Below are positions 55,055 through 63,058 of a stretch of 64,000 bases of DNA, one piece after another. The stretch is from Candidatus Kryptonium sp. (GTDB lineage: Bacteria > Bacteroidota > Ignavibacteria > Kryptoniales > Kryptoniaceae), in contig JANXBN010000002.1 of assembly GCA_025060635.1 (NCBI GenBank), forward strand, positions 1-64,000. Direction: 5' to 3'. Position numbers and translations under genes: made by a program. Below the pieces are notes generated by a model. That model searched no databases. It worked only from the letters and a program-made list of their open reading frames with translations, and had not been told where the DNA came from. Numbering within the stretch: the first letter of the stretch is position 1; every line of letters begins with the position of its first letter.

Positions 55055-56355
55055 CGCCAGGTGTTTCTTGGCCATTCGTCCCATAGTGGAGTTATCAAAC
55101 GGTAATCTCCAAATCCAGTTTCATCAATAAATATAAATCGTCTGTTAATCTCGTAATAATACCATATCTCATATGGTTTGCTGTCTATATCAAACGGATG
55201 TCTGTCAACACTGCTTGGTGGTCCGAAGATTATATAAACCATTCCCATATCTGTCTTCCATCCTTCAATATAATGTCCAAAGTGTTCATTTGCATACTTG
55301 ACTCTACCGTAATATTCCTCCATAAGTTCATTTTTAAGCGTGTTTGGAGTAGGGTCTCTCTTACGCCAAAATTCAAGAAATCTTCTTTCTTTTTCTGCAT
55401 CATCCGCCGATGATTTTATATACTTTAACTCCTCAGGTTTCGCAATATAAACAAGTTGCTCAATTGCTTTATCAAGATCGGTTATTAGATCTGGAATTTC
55501 AAGCCATCTTGCGGTGAAGTTTCGCTGGGAAATAGTATAATAGTCAGGATTTGAATTCATCCTTGCTTCAACGAAAATAATGTAATCCCCAAATCCAAGC
55601 TGGAGTTCCGGAACCTCAAGTATAACTGAATTTTTCCCCGGTTTTATAAACTCGCTAATTTTTCCAGTGCGAATTGTTATCTGTTCTTTTTTTCTGCCCT
55701 TTATTTTGTTGATTTTGTAAACTATTCCAACTGAATCAGAGCTATTGGTGTTATTATAAATTTCAAAGAAAACATAAAAATTTTGTGTGGTGTTTGAAGT
55801 GATCGTGTTTGATACATTTGGAACGATTATTTTTTGATTGTTTTCAAATTTAACGGAGGAAACAAACATCAGGTCGCTCATGGTCAATGGATTTTTCATG
55901 AAGTTTCGTACGCTTATGAATCCATCTTTCTTTAGCCCGTATTTGGTATCAAGATCTATTACTTGGACGCTGATCTTATAATCGCCGAACGGGAGATTCA
56001 AAAATACCTGTGAAATGTCTAAGAAAGCTTTTGAAATCGTTTGCTCAAAATTTTCAGCGATGACTTTTTGAGTCCAAACTTTTTCAGTTACATATTTACC
56101 TTTGAGAGTTGAAACGTTAACTATAACCTCATAATTTGCGACATAATTTCCGCCTTCTTTAATGAACTGAAGATATTCATATGGAATTTGGATGTAAATA
56201 TCTACTCTGCTTTCGTTTTGGTTTAGGTCTCCCGCGAAGTTCAAGGCATTAAAATAAAATTGAGGGTCTGAATAGCTTCGTGGAGAGCTTGCTTCAACCT
56301 GTGCTAAAGTTATATTTGATATTAGAATTAGCAAAATTAAAACGAAATTTTTCAT
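55051..56355 (-). CDS. GWxTD-domain exported protein
   Basis: About 434 residues from ATG 56355, set by the strong Shine-Dalgarno GGAGGAGC; an in-frame ATG at 56400 lies ahead of it and is less likely. Signal peptide ends NITLAQVEA. The N-terminal part is beta-rich (VDIYIQIPYEYLQFI ... KISVQVIDLDTKYG). The C-terminal domain (about residues 325-434) has the naming motif EGWKTDMGMVYIIFGPPSSV and KPYEIWYYYEINRRFIF. These proteins are typical of FCB bacteria and of unknown function. It is the last gene of the RimO/CdsA run. Confidence 0.82.
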   Translation of the reverse strand: MKNFVLILLILISNITLAQVEASSPRSYSDPQFYFNALNFAGDLNQNESRVDIYIQIPYEYLQFIKEGGNYVANYEVIVNVSTLKGKYVTEKVWTQKVIAENFEQTISKAFLDISQVFLNLPFGDYKISVQVIDLDTKYGLKKDGFISVRNFMKNPLTMSDLMFVSSVKFENNQKIIVPNVSNTITSNTTQNFYVFFEIYNNTNSSDSVGIVYKINKIKGRKKEQITIRTGKISEFIKPGKNSVILEVPELQLGFGDYIIFVEARMNSNPDYYTISQRNFTARWLEIPDLITDLDKAIEQLVYIAKPEELKYIKSSADDAEKERRFLEFWRKRDPTPNTLKNELMEEYYGRVKYANEHFGHYIEGWKTDMGMVYIIFGPPSSVDRHPFDIDSKPYEIWYYYEINRRFIFIDETGFGDYRLITPLWDEWPRNTWR

Positions 56356-56440
56356 TGCTCCTCCACCCGATTTGCCATCGGCTTTAAATTTTGTTTCCAA
56401 AAAATTTTAACAAGAATTTATTTCACTCTGTTTCTTTCTA

Positions 56441-57739
56441 TCAATGTTTGGAATTGGTGTCTATTCTTCCGATTAAATCATACTCAAAAAAATCGTAAAT
56501 TTCAACATCGTAAAATTTACCAATTTCCAAATTTTCATCTTCAACCAAAACTTCAAGATCAATTTCAGGTGCATCCCATTGGGTTCTACCGACATAGTAA
56601 CCTTTTTCCTTTCGGTCTATCAAAACCTTTAATTTCCTGCCGATCATGGACTCGTTTCTTTTAAGTATTATGTTGCGTTGTGCATTCATAATTAAAGCCA
56701 TTCTTTTCTCTTTTTCTTCGGTTGGTATTGGGTCGCCAAGGTCATAAGCTGTTGTTCCTTCCTCTTGTGAGTATGTAAATACACCGAGACGATCAAATTT
56801 GAATTCATTTACAAAGTTGAGCAGTTCTTCAAACTCCTTCTCACTCTCGCCAGGGTAGCCAACGATTAAGCTGGTCCTTATGGCGACTTCTGGGATCTTT
56901 TCCCTTATTTTTTCTAGAAGTTCAATTGTTCTTTTCTTTGTGATCCCGCGTCTCATTGACTTTAAAATTTTGTCGGAGATATGTTGAATCGGGATGTCAA
57001 TATACTTACAAATTTTTTCGTTCTTCGCAATTACATCAATTACTTCTTCAGGAAATTTTGCGGGGAATGTGTACATCAGGCGTATCCATTCAATTCCGTT
57101 AATTTCTGAAAGTCGTTGTAAAAGCTCGGCAAGTTTTCTTTCGCCGTAAATGTCAAGTCCATAGTAAGTGGTATCTTGTGCGACGATGATTAATTCTTTA
57201 ACGCCTTTCCAAGCTAGTTTTTGCGCTTCTTTTATTATCTCTTCAATTGGACGACTTATGTATTTACCACGAATCAAAGGGATTGCACAAAAGGAACAAG
57301 GGTTATCACAACCTTCTGAAATTTTAATATATGCATAATGTCCAGTGGTGATTTCTCTTTCTCCGAGAAGTTCACGATTATAGTCAACATTTAATTCTTT
57401 TAAAATCTCGTTAAATTTTTCAACACCAAAAAACTTATCAACTTCGGGTATTTCCTTTTCAAGCTCATCTTTATATCTTTCAACTAAGCAACCCATCACA
57501 TAAACATTTTCAAGTTTTCCTTTCTCCTTAAGTGAAACTACTTCAAAAATTTTATCTATTGATTCTTGTTTGGCTGAGTCAATAAAACCACAGGTGTTTA
57601 TGATCACGATCTCGGCTTTCTCTGGCTTTTCAACGATTTTAAAATCGTTCTTTAGCTTGCTTATCAAAACTTCGGAATCAACCAAGTTTTTGGGGCAACC
57701 AAGCGTTAGAATGTGTATTTTCTTCGTTTTATTTCTCAT
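56441..57739 (-). CDS. rimO: Ribosomal protein S12 methylthiotransferase
   Basis: 432-residue radical-SAM enzyme that methylthiolates an aspartate of ribosomal protein S12. The N-terminal domain binds the auxiliary 4Fe-4S cluster with C15 (LGCPKNLVDSE), C50 (INTCGFIDSAK) and C84 (VMGCLVERY). The radical SAM motif is C144-x3-C148-x2-C151 (SEGCDNPCSFCAIP). The C-terminal TRAM domain ends near residue 430. LGCPKN and GFIDSAK distinguish RimO from MiaB. It starts 12 nt after cdsA. Confidence 0.95.
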   Translation of the reverse strand: MRNKTKKIHILTLGCPKNLVDSEVLISKLKNDFKIVEKPEKAEIVIINTCGFIDSAKQESIDKIFEVVSLKEKGKLENVYVMGCLVERYKDELEKEIPEVDKFFGVEKFNEILKELNVDYNRELLGEREITTGHYAYIKISEGCDNPCSFCAIPLIRGKYISRPIEEIIKEAQKLAWKGVKELIIVAQDTTYYGLDIYGERKLAELLQRLSEINGIEWIRLMYTFPAKFPEEVIDVIAKNEKICKYIDIPIQHISDKILKSMRRGITKKRTIELLEKIREKIPEVAIRTSLIVGYPGESEKEFEELLNFVNEFKFDRLGVFTYSQEEGTTAYDLGDPIPTEEKEKRMALIMNAQRNIILKRNESMIGRKLKVLIDRKEKGYYVGRTQWDAPEIDLEVLVEDENLEIGKFYDVEIYDFFEYDLIGRIDTNSKH

Positions 57740-57751
57740 GCGTTTTTAAAT

Positions 57752-58573
57752 TTATTTGAAGATCACAAAGTAAATATAAACGAATGGGGCAACATAAATC
57801 AAACTATCAAATCTGTCAAAAATGCCACCATGTCCGGGGATGATGTTTGAAGAATCTTTAACTCCGACATCTCTTTTTATTAAAGATTCTACGAGATCGC
57901 CAAGTTGTCCGAGAACCCCAATTATTATCGCTATCACAATGGCATCTATTTCAGTCAAAAAATCCACGATGAAATACTTTGTGATAAAAGAAGATAAAAA
58001 GGCAAAAACTAAACCTCCGAGAAATCCTTCAACTGTTTTTTTAGGGCTGACTCTTTCATAAAGTTTTCTTTTGCCGAGCGATCCACCGATGAAATATGCT
58101 GCTGTATCGCAAATCCAGATAATTGCAAAGATTGAGAGCACGAAGACGCCAGATTTGAAATAGTCAAGATTTTTCATCTCTCTAAGTCCAATGAGCGTTG
58201 CCAATGACAAGCTAATATAAAAAATTGGAAACAAGGTCGTTGCGAAGTTTGATATTGCGGACCAATTTGGAAATTGTGGTTTCCTAAACAATTCAACAAG
58301 CCCGGTTAATAAAACTGTTGTGATCAAAATTACTAAAAGATATTGAAGGTTTCCAATGTAAAAAGTCAAATCAATCAACAGGGTAGAAAGCGCACCGATT
58401 AAAAAAATAGGCGCAGTATTTTTTCGCTTGACAAGGTTGTAATACTCATATGTTGCTAAAACTGATATAATTAAAACAAAGGCAAGAAAGAGAAGTTTAC
58501 CATATATCGTTATAAAAAATATCAACGGAATGCCAATAAAAGCAACGGCAAGGCGAGTTTTTAAGCTGCTCAA
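57752..58573 (-). CDS. cdsA: Phosphatidate cytidylyltransferase
   Basis: 273-residue membrane enzyme making CDP-diacylglycerol, the precursor of all phospholipids in the cell. The signature near the C-terminus is GQLGDLVESLIKRDVGVKDS then IIPGHGGIFDRFDSLIYVAPF, with the catalytic Asp residues. About eight helices. The start is TTG 58573, which gives the normal family N-terminus (SSLKTRLAVAFIGIPLIFF); the nearest ATG is out of frame. Confidence 0.92.
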   Translation of the reverse strand: MSSLKTRLAVAFIGIPLIFFITIYGKLLFLAFVLIISVLATYEYYNLVKRKNTAPIFLIGALSTLLIDLTFYIGNLQYLLVILITTVLLTGLVELFRKPQFPNWSAISNFATTLFPIFYISLSLATLIGLREMKNLDYFKSGVFVLSIFAIIWICDTAAYFIGGSLGKRKLYERVSPKKTVEGFLGGLVFAFLSSFITKYFIVDFLTEIDAIVIAIIIGVLGQLGDLVESLIKRDVGVKDSSNIIPGHGGIFDRFDSLIYVAPFVYIYFVIFK

Positions 58574-58590
58574 TTTTTCATTCTATTTTT

Positions 58591-59148
58591 TTATTCATAA
58601 AAGTTTTCATCTTGGTACCGAAGATCTTCAATTATCCTTAAAGCGATCTCTTTTTTGCTTTTTGGAACGAGCACCTTAACGATTCCAAATCCGATCGTCG
58701 TATAGTAAGCATGATCTTTTGTTGAGAACACGACGCATGGAATTCCAGCGCTTTCAATGTTTGCTTTTAACATTTCAGCTTCATATTCATATTGAGTGGT
58801 ATAAACAACAACCCAATCTTCGTCATATTGGCGGTGGTTTCCTTCTTTACAATAAATTTTCCCATCAACTTCAACGGAACATTCTTTGCATACAGGTTTA
58901 CCACAAACAACACAGATTCCAACGGCAGGTTTATCAAAATGTTCGTCGCACTCAATTTCATCCTCGGGTTCAAAAATTCGCGTGATGAAAATTTTGCCAC
59001 ATTCTGGGCAATAGGGAAGCCCAGGTTCTATTTCAGAACCGCAATAGATACAGATTTCTGGTTTTTCTTCAATTAAATTTATATCGCAATCTGGACAAGT
59101 AGTTACTCCATCAGGGTATGTGAATCCGCAAAGTGGACATTTCGGCAT
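58591..59148 (-). CDS. Multi-zinc-ribbon protein with DUF2007 domain
   Basis: 185 residues. There are two N-terminal zinc ribbons (KCPLCGFTYPDGVTTCPDCD and CIYCGSEIEPGLPYCPECG) and a B-box-like zinc site (CDEHFDKPAVGICVVCGKP ... CKECSVEVDGKIYC). The C-terminal half is a DUF2007 domain (VVVYTTQYEYEAEMLKANIE ... VKVLVPKSKKEIALRII), a small alpha/beta fold of unknown role. Probably cytosolic and binding protein or nucleic acid. Its gene is 17 nt ahead of cdsA. Confidence 0.75.
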   Translation of the reverse strand: MPKCPLCGFTYPDGVTTCPDCDINLIEEKPEICIYCGSEIEPGLPYCPECGKIFITRIFEPEDEIECDEHFDKPAVGICVVCGKPVCKECSVEVDGKIYCKEGNHRQYDEDWVVVYTTQYEYEAEMLKANIESAGIPCVVFSTKDHAYYTTIGFGIVKVLVPKSKKEIALRIIEDLRYQDENFYE

Positions 59149-59149
59149 T

Positions 59150-60034
59150 TTAATTCTCGGATTTAATTTTGTTTAAATATATGACTTCAAAAGCATAAAT
59201 TGAGCCGATGAAAATTGCTATTGAGAAAAACCCTATCATAGGCAAAAGCGAAGTTTGAGAAGAGATAATTCCTTCCTTTCCGAAGGCATAGTAAAAATAA
59301 GCGGCGCTGAAGTTATTAACAAAGTGAGCGATTATTGAAAGATATATACTGCCAGATTTGTAAACTAAATATCCGAAGTAAACTCCAAGCGCTATAAGCG
59401 GTATAAAGCTAAAAGGGTTTATGTGATACATTGCAAAGATCACTCCTGTTATAACAAAGCCAAGTTTGTAATTACTTGCTTTTGATATATTGTGTTGCAC
59501 AAGCCCTCTGAAGAGAAGTTCTTCGCACACAGCGGGGGTAAATGCGACGACAAGAACGACAAATGCAAACTCAACCAATGATCTTGCTGATATTAAAATT
59601 GAATAGGTTTGTTCCATCATCTTGCGCAATGTTTCAAAAATGGGGGAAAGTTCCTCAATCGGTAGCAAAATATCTTGAATGTAGAGATAAATTTGGGCTA
59701 TGTTTTGAAGCGATAAAGTTCCAACTATTGTGAGGATTATCTCGGGTAAAGTTGGAGCTTTAAGCTTGAAAATTTCTTTATATTCAGTTTCTTGCCATCG
59801 TGCGAAAATCAAGGTTGGGACAAAAATAAACATAAATTGCGAAAACATGGTTATCAATCTAAAGCCTTGGACATTTTCTTCGTCAAGTTCTCCAAATAAG
59901 AGGAGTGCAAGGCCAGCACCAAAAAATTGATAAAGGACAAATACAGTTCCAAGCGCAATCAATGTCATCGTGATTGGAGATGACTTAAGCGAGCTTTTGG
60001 GTTGAATTTTTTCTTGTTCAAAGTTTTCGTCCAT
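59150..60034 (-). CDS. CPBP-family intramembrane glutamic endopeptidase
   Basis: 294 residues, eight helices. The active-site motifs are EE-x3-R in VCEELLFRGLVQH, F-x3-H in VIFAMYHINPF and the late His in SIIAHFVNNFSAAYF. The family includes CAAX-prenyl endopeptidase relatives and bacterial membrane proteases, some of which guard against bacteriocins. The target is unknown. It starts 8 nt after the deoxyhypusine-synthase-like gene. Confidence 0.88.
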   Translation of the reverse strand: MDENFEQEKIQPKSSLKSSPITMTLIALGTVFVLYQFFGAGLALLLFGELDEENVQGFRLITMFSQFMFIFVPTLIFARWQETEYKEIFKLKAPTLPEIILTIVGTLSLQNIAQIYLYIQDILLPIEELSPIFETLRKMMEQTYSILISARSLVEFAFVVLVVAFTPAVCEELLFRGLVQHNISKASNYKLGFVITGVIFAMYHINPFSFIPLIALGVYFGYLVYKSGSIYLSIIAHFVNNFSAAYFYYAFGKEGIISSQTSLLPMIGFFSIAIFIGSIYAFEVIYLNKIKSEN

Positions 60035-60042
60035 GATTTATC

Positions 60043-60996
60043 TTAGATTTTACTTTTTATCATTGCAACAAAAAGAGGGATCATAATCTCATGATGTCCT
60101 GTTATCGTAAAACCTTGTCCGCCACCTTGGGTTGGACGCTGAACGACATTAACCGTTGGTCTGTAATGTCTTAGCATATCAAAGTTTGCAGTTGTGAAAC
60201 CAAAGGCATTGTATCCAAGATTGCGGACAACTGTGAGAGCCTTCAGGAAAACCTCTGGCATTATAACTGCTGAACCGATGTTTACGACAACGCTTTCGGA
60301 ATCAAGGTTTTTCAAAACATTGCATAAAATCTTGAAATCGCGGAAACTCATCTCGCCAGTGACTGCACCATTCATCGTCGGTTGTTGATGAACGATATCT
60401 GTCCCGATAGCTGCGTGAACCGTAACAGGTATATTCATGTTGTATAGTGAAGCAAGCACGCTGTAATCTTTATTTGGTGCATTAATATCATTTAGCTCTT
60501 TCCCGAGCGCTTCACCATAGCCAAGATCAGAGGTTTTGTAATAATGTTCAAGTGTGAGATTTATAAAATCACCTGTTTCTTTCGCCATTCCAAATGTTCC
60601 ATCCATAATGTTTTCCGCTACATCCTCAGAGGTTTGTCCAAAAAGAGCTGTTTCAATATCGTGTATAGCAGTTGCGCTATTCATAGCGAGAGCTTTTAAA
60701 ACTCCCAACCTCCCAAGCTCAATCAAAAGCGGGGCAAGCCCAACTTTTATAACATGAGCTCCTATTAGGAAAACGACAAGTTTATTTTTCCTATATGCGT
60801 TTACAATCTTATCAACAAGAATTTTTAAATCTTTTGCTACAAGTATTTCTGGGAGCGAGTCAACAAAATCAACGAAGCTTTGTGTTTTCGGATCAAATAC
60901 TTTTGCGAACTCTGCTGTGTTAACTTTGCTCTTTCTATTTTTGATTGAGATCGTCTTGACCTTTGAAAGGTCAATTTTTTCATATTTTGATTTCAT
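60043..60996 (-). CDS. Deoxyhypusine-synthase-like protein without the catalytic lysine motif
   Basis: 317 residues, no signal peptide. The order of elements resembles deoxyhypusine synthase: a Rossmann-like start (VVFLIGAHVIKVGLAPLLIE then GVLKALAMNSATAIHDIE), LGKELNDINAPNKDYSVL, NIPVTVHAAIGTDIVHQ, and NIGSAVIMPEVFLKAL followed by GFTTANF. In true deoxyhypusine synthase the last motif carries the catalytic lysine (EAVSWGKI type). Here the region reads GQGFTITGHHEIMIP with no lysine. Bacteria lack eIF5A, so a different substrate is expected. The fold assignment is my inference from motif order. ATG 60996 overlaps the DUF3108 stop (TGATG). Confidence 0.5.
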   Translation of the reverse strand: MKSKYEKIDLSKVKTISIKNRKSKVNTAEFAKVFDPKTQSFVDFVDSLPEILVAKDLKILVDKIVNAYRKNKLVVFLIGAHVIKVGLAPLLIELGRLGVLKALAMNSATAIHDIETALFGQTSEDVAENIMDGTFGMAKETGDFINLTLEHYYKTSDLGYGEALGKELNDINAPNKDYSVLASLYNMNIPVTVHAAIGTDIVHQQPTMNGAVTGEMSFRDFKILCNVLKNLDSESVVVNIGSAVIMPEVFLKALTVVRNLGYNAFGFTTANFDMLRHYRPTVNVVQRPTQGGGQGFTITGHHEIMIPLFVAMIKSKI

Positions 60997-61790
60997 CAGT
61001 CTATTTTAGCACCTATCTTTTCAACACCTTCAAATGCTCTCAATTCTCCGTCTATATCTCCGATGGGTATTTCGGCGGTCATTTTTACTGGAATTTTTTT
61101 ATCATCGTTCGTTATCCATAGCAAAAATCTACCTTTGGCTTTGAAAAGTCCTCCTTCTACTATAAGAGGTTCTACTACGACACACTTGAAAGTACCAGCT
61201 TTAACTTTTACAGTTTGCTCGCCAAGATATTTTATCTCAAGAGGATATGTTTTGTTTCTGTAGAAATTTTCAAGTTTCATTCTGTCGCCGGGCTTTTTAT
61301 CAGAATAATCTTGTGTTCTTGCGTAGTAAAAAGCAGAGAAAACATCTTGTGCATATCGTGGGATCGGGAAAACTCCTTCAGATGTTCTCGCAATCAAGTT
61401 GACATGATCAAATTCAGCGTAAAAATCTCGTTTGTATCCTCCTTCCCTTATGCGTTGCTCAAATCTCCAAGGGAAAATTCCATCAACATCAATTAAGCTC
61501 TCGTACTTATCTTCAACTTTATAAAACACTGAAAAGAAAGGTAATGACCAAACTCTGAAGACAGCACGATAACATTTACGGCCATTATAATCAACTATCT
61601 CTGGGATGGAGATCTCGGCTTCGCCAACTTTGATAAACTTATATTTAACATCGTAAAGAAGTCGCTCTCCAACTTTGAAAGCGTTGTGTTCAATTTTCCT
61701 AATGTTAAGTTCAGGTGGCTTTTCAGTGATGTTCTGTTTAAGAGCTCCGAAAATAAACAGAGCAAAGATCAAAAAAACTTTCTTAAACAT
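60996..61790 (-). CDS. DUF3108 exported protein
   Basis: About 264 residues. ATG 61790 is preferred to the adjacent in-frame TTG 61793. Signal peptide (FKKVFLIFALFIFGALKQ). The DUF3108 core is visible: FKVGERLLYDVKYKFIKVGEAEISI, RVWSLPFFSVFYKVEDKYESLID, FPWRFEQRIREGGYKRD and TVKAGTFKCVVVEPL. Members are beta-rich periplasmic proteins of unknown function. The start overlaps the end of the glycosyltransferase gene, so they are translationally coupled. Confidence 0.8.
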   Translation of the reverse strand: MFKKVFLIFALFIFGALKQNITEKPPELNIRKIEHNAFKVGERLLYDVKYKFIKVGEAEISIPEIVDYNGRKCYRAVFRVWSLPFFSVFYKVEDKYESLIDVDGIFPWRFEQRIREGGYKRDFYAEFDHVNLIARTSEGVFPIPRYAQDVFSAFYYARTQDYSDKKPGDRMKLENFYRNKTYPLEIKYLGEQTVKVKAGTFKCVVVEPLIVEGGLFKAKGRFLLWITNDDKKIPVKMTAEIPIGDIDGELRAFEGVEKIGAKID

Positions 61791-62802
61791 CAACCTTCAT
61801 TTTTTCTTTTATTGCTTTTACAACATCATCTATTTTTATCATATCCATGCAGTCAAAGAAGGGACATTTCTTCCCGATGCATTTTTTGCACTCAAAAGGG
61901 ACATTTGGTTTGAAAATAAGTTTATCTTCCGTGTAGGGACCCCATCTCCTTGGGCTCATTACTTTTACAGGTGCATAAAATCCAACGACGGGTGTTCCGA
62001 GAGCACTCGCTATGTGGATCGGTCCAGTTGAATTTGAGATAAAAAGCGAAGCATTTTTTATAAGTGCCGAAAGCTCCTTTAAATTCAATAGACCAGCAAA
62101 GTTGAAAACATTTTTTAAACCATCACCGACAAAATTTGCAAGTTCTTTTTCGGATTCACTTCCAGTTAAAATAATTTTAAATCCTTCATCAACAAGTTTC
62201 TGGGTAAGTTCTCTAAATTTTTCTGGCTTTAAATCACGCGCTGATCCTTTGCTTCCGGGGTGAATCACGATGTAGTTTTCATCGGTTATGTTTCTTGCAG
62301 TTAAAAGTTTCTTTACATTTTCAAATGCTTGATCAGGGATATAAATGTCAAATTTGATCTCTTTGATGCTTACGCCGATTGCCTTGATTAAGTTTAGATT
62401 ATATTCAACCTCGTGCTTTTCTGCATATTTTCTATGTTCAAAAACCTTTTTGTTAAAAAGAAAGGAAAATGCTCTATAACCAGTCCCAACTCTCACCGGG
62501 ACGCGAGCAAGCCATAATGCTAGGGCAATTTTAAAAACTGGGAAAACAACTATCGCGAGATCAAAATTTTTTTGCTTTATCCTTTTCGCAAGTTTAAAAA
62601 CACTCTCGCTGTTATCATAAATCATTATCTCATCTATTGCTCTATGTCCTTCTAAAAGTTCAGAAGTATATTTGCTTGCAAGGAATGTTATTCGCGCATT
62701 GAAAAATTCTTTTAATGCGTTCACAACCGGCAATGTTAATATGACATCTCCAATTTTGTCAGTTCGGCAAACAAGTATGTTAGTTGCGTTTGATTTTCGC
62801 AA
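61783..62802 (-). CDS. Glycosyltransferase family 9 (ADP-heptose--LPS heptosyltransferase type)
   Basis: 339 residues. N-terminal CRTDKIGDVILTLPVVNALK and the second-domain nucleotide-sugar motifs IVIHPGSKGSARDLKPEKF and SLFISNSTGPIHIASALGTPVVGFYAPV are those of GT9 heptosyltransferases, which add heptose to the LPS inner core. The C-terminal Cys-rich segment CKKCIGKKCPFFDCMDMI is shared with this family. The start is TTG 62802; no in-frame ATG lies near it. It leads an eight-gene minus-strand run. Confidence 0.85.
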   Translation of the reverse strand: MRKSNATNILVCRTDKIGDVILTLPVVNALKEFFNARITFLASKYTSELLEGHRAIDEIMIYDNSESVFKLAKRIKQKNFDLAIVVFPVFKIALALWLARVPVRVGTGYRAFSFLFNKKVFEHRKYAEKHEVEYNLNLIKAIGVSIKEIKFDIYIPDQAFENVKKLLTARNITDENYIVIHPGSKGSARDLKPEKFRELTQKLVDEGFKIILTGSESEKELANFVGDGLKNVFNFAGLLNLKELSALIKNASLFISNSTGPIHIASALGTPVVGFYAPVKVMSPRRWGPYTEDKLIFKPNVPFECKKCIGKKCPFFDCMDMIKIDDVVKAIKEKMKVDV

Positions 62803-62833
62803 TTCTAATGTTTACAGATTTTTTTCGCTTGAT

Positions 62834-62864
62834 AAAATATAAGTTAAGCGTTATTAAAAAACAA
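62834..62864 (-). promoter_or_regulatory. Predicted promoter of the glycosyltransferase-CdsA-RimO run
   Basis: On the minus strand: TTG (62864-62862), 20-nt spacer, TATATTTT (62841-62834), one base from TAnnTTTG. A leader of about 25 nt precedes TTG 62802. Confidence 0.45.
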
Positions 62865-62990
62865 TTCTGTTTTTAACTTGTTGAGTGAATACAGGCAAGC
62901 AGTGAATGTAGAATGGGGCTATTTTGATGTTTACGTTGGTTTCTGAAATGATCGTTTGATATTTTCACGCTGGTTCGGCGTGATTTTATC

Positions 62991-63021
62991 TTGATTTTGT
63001 TTTTTGAAATTAATATCTTAA
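62991..63021 (+). promoter_or_regulatory. Predicted promoter of the lytic transglycosylase gene
   Basis: TTG 62991-62993, 20-nt spacer, TATCTTAA 63014-63021. The last two bases deviate from the -7 consensus. The leader to ATG 63059 would be about 30 nt. The rest of 62865-62990 holds no gene that I can support. Confidence 0.35.
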
Positions 63022-63058
63022 CTGTTGGATAAAAATTGTTAAAAATTGTGGAGGTGAG

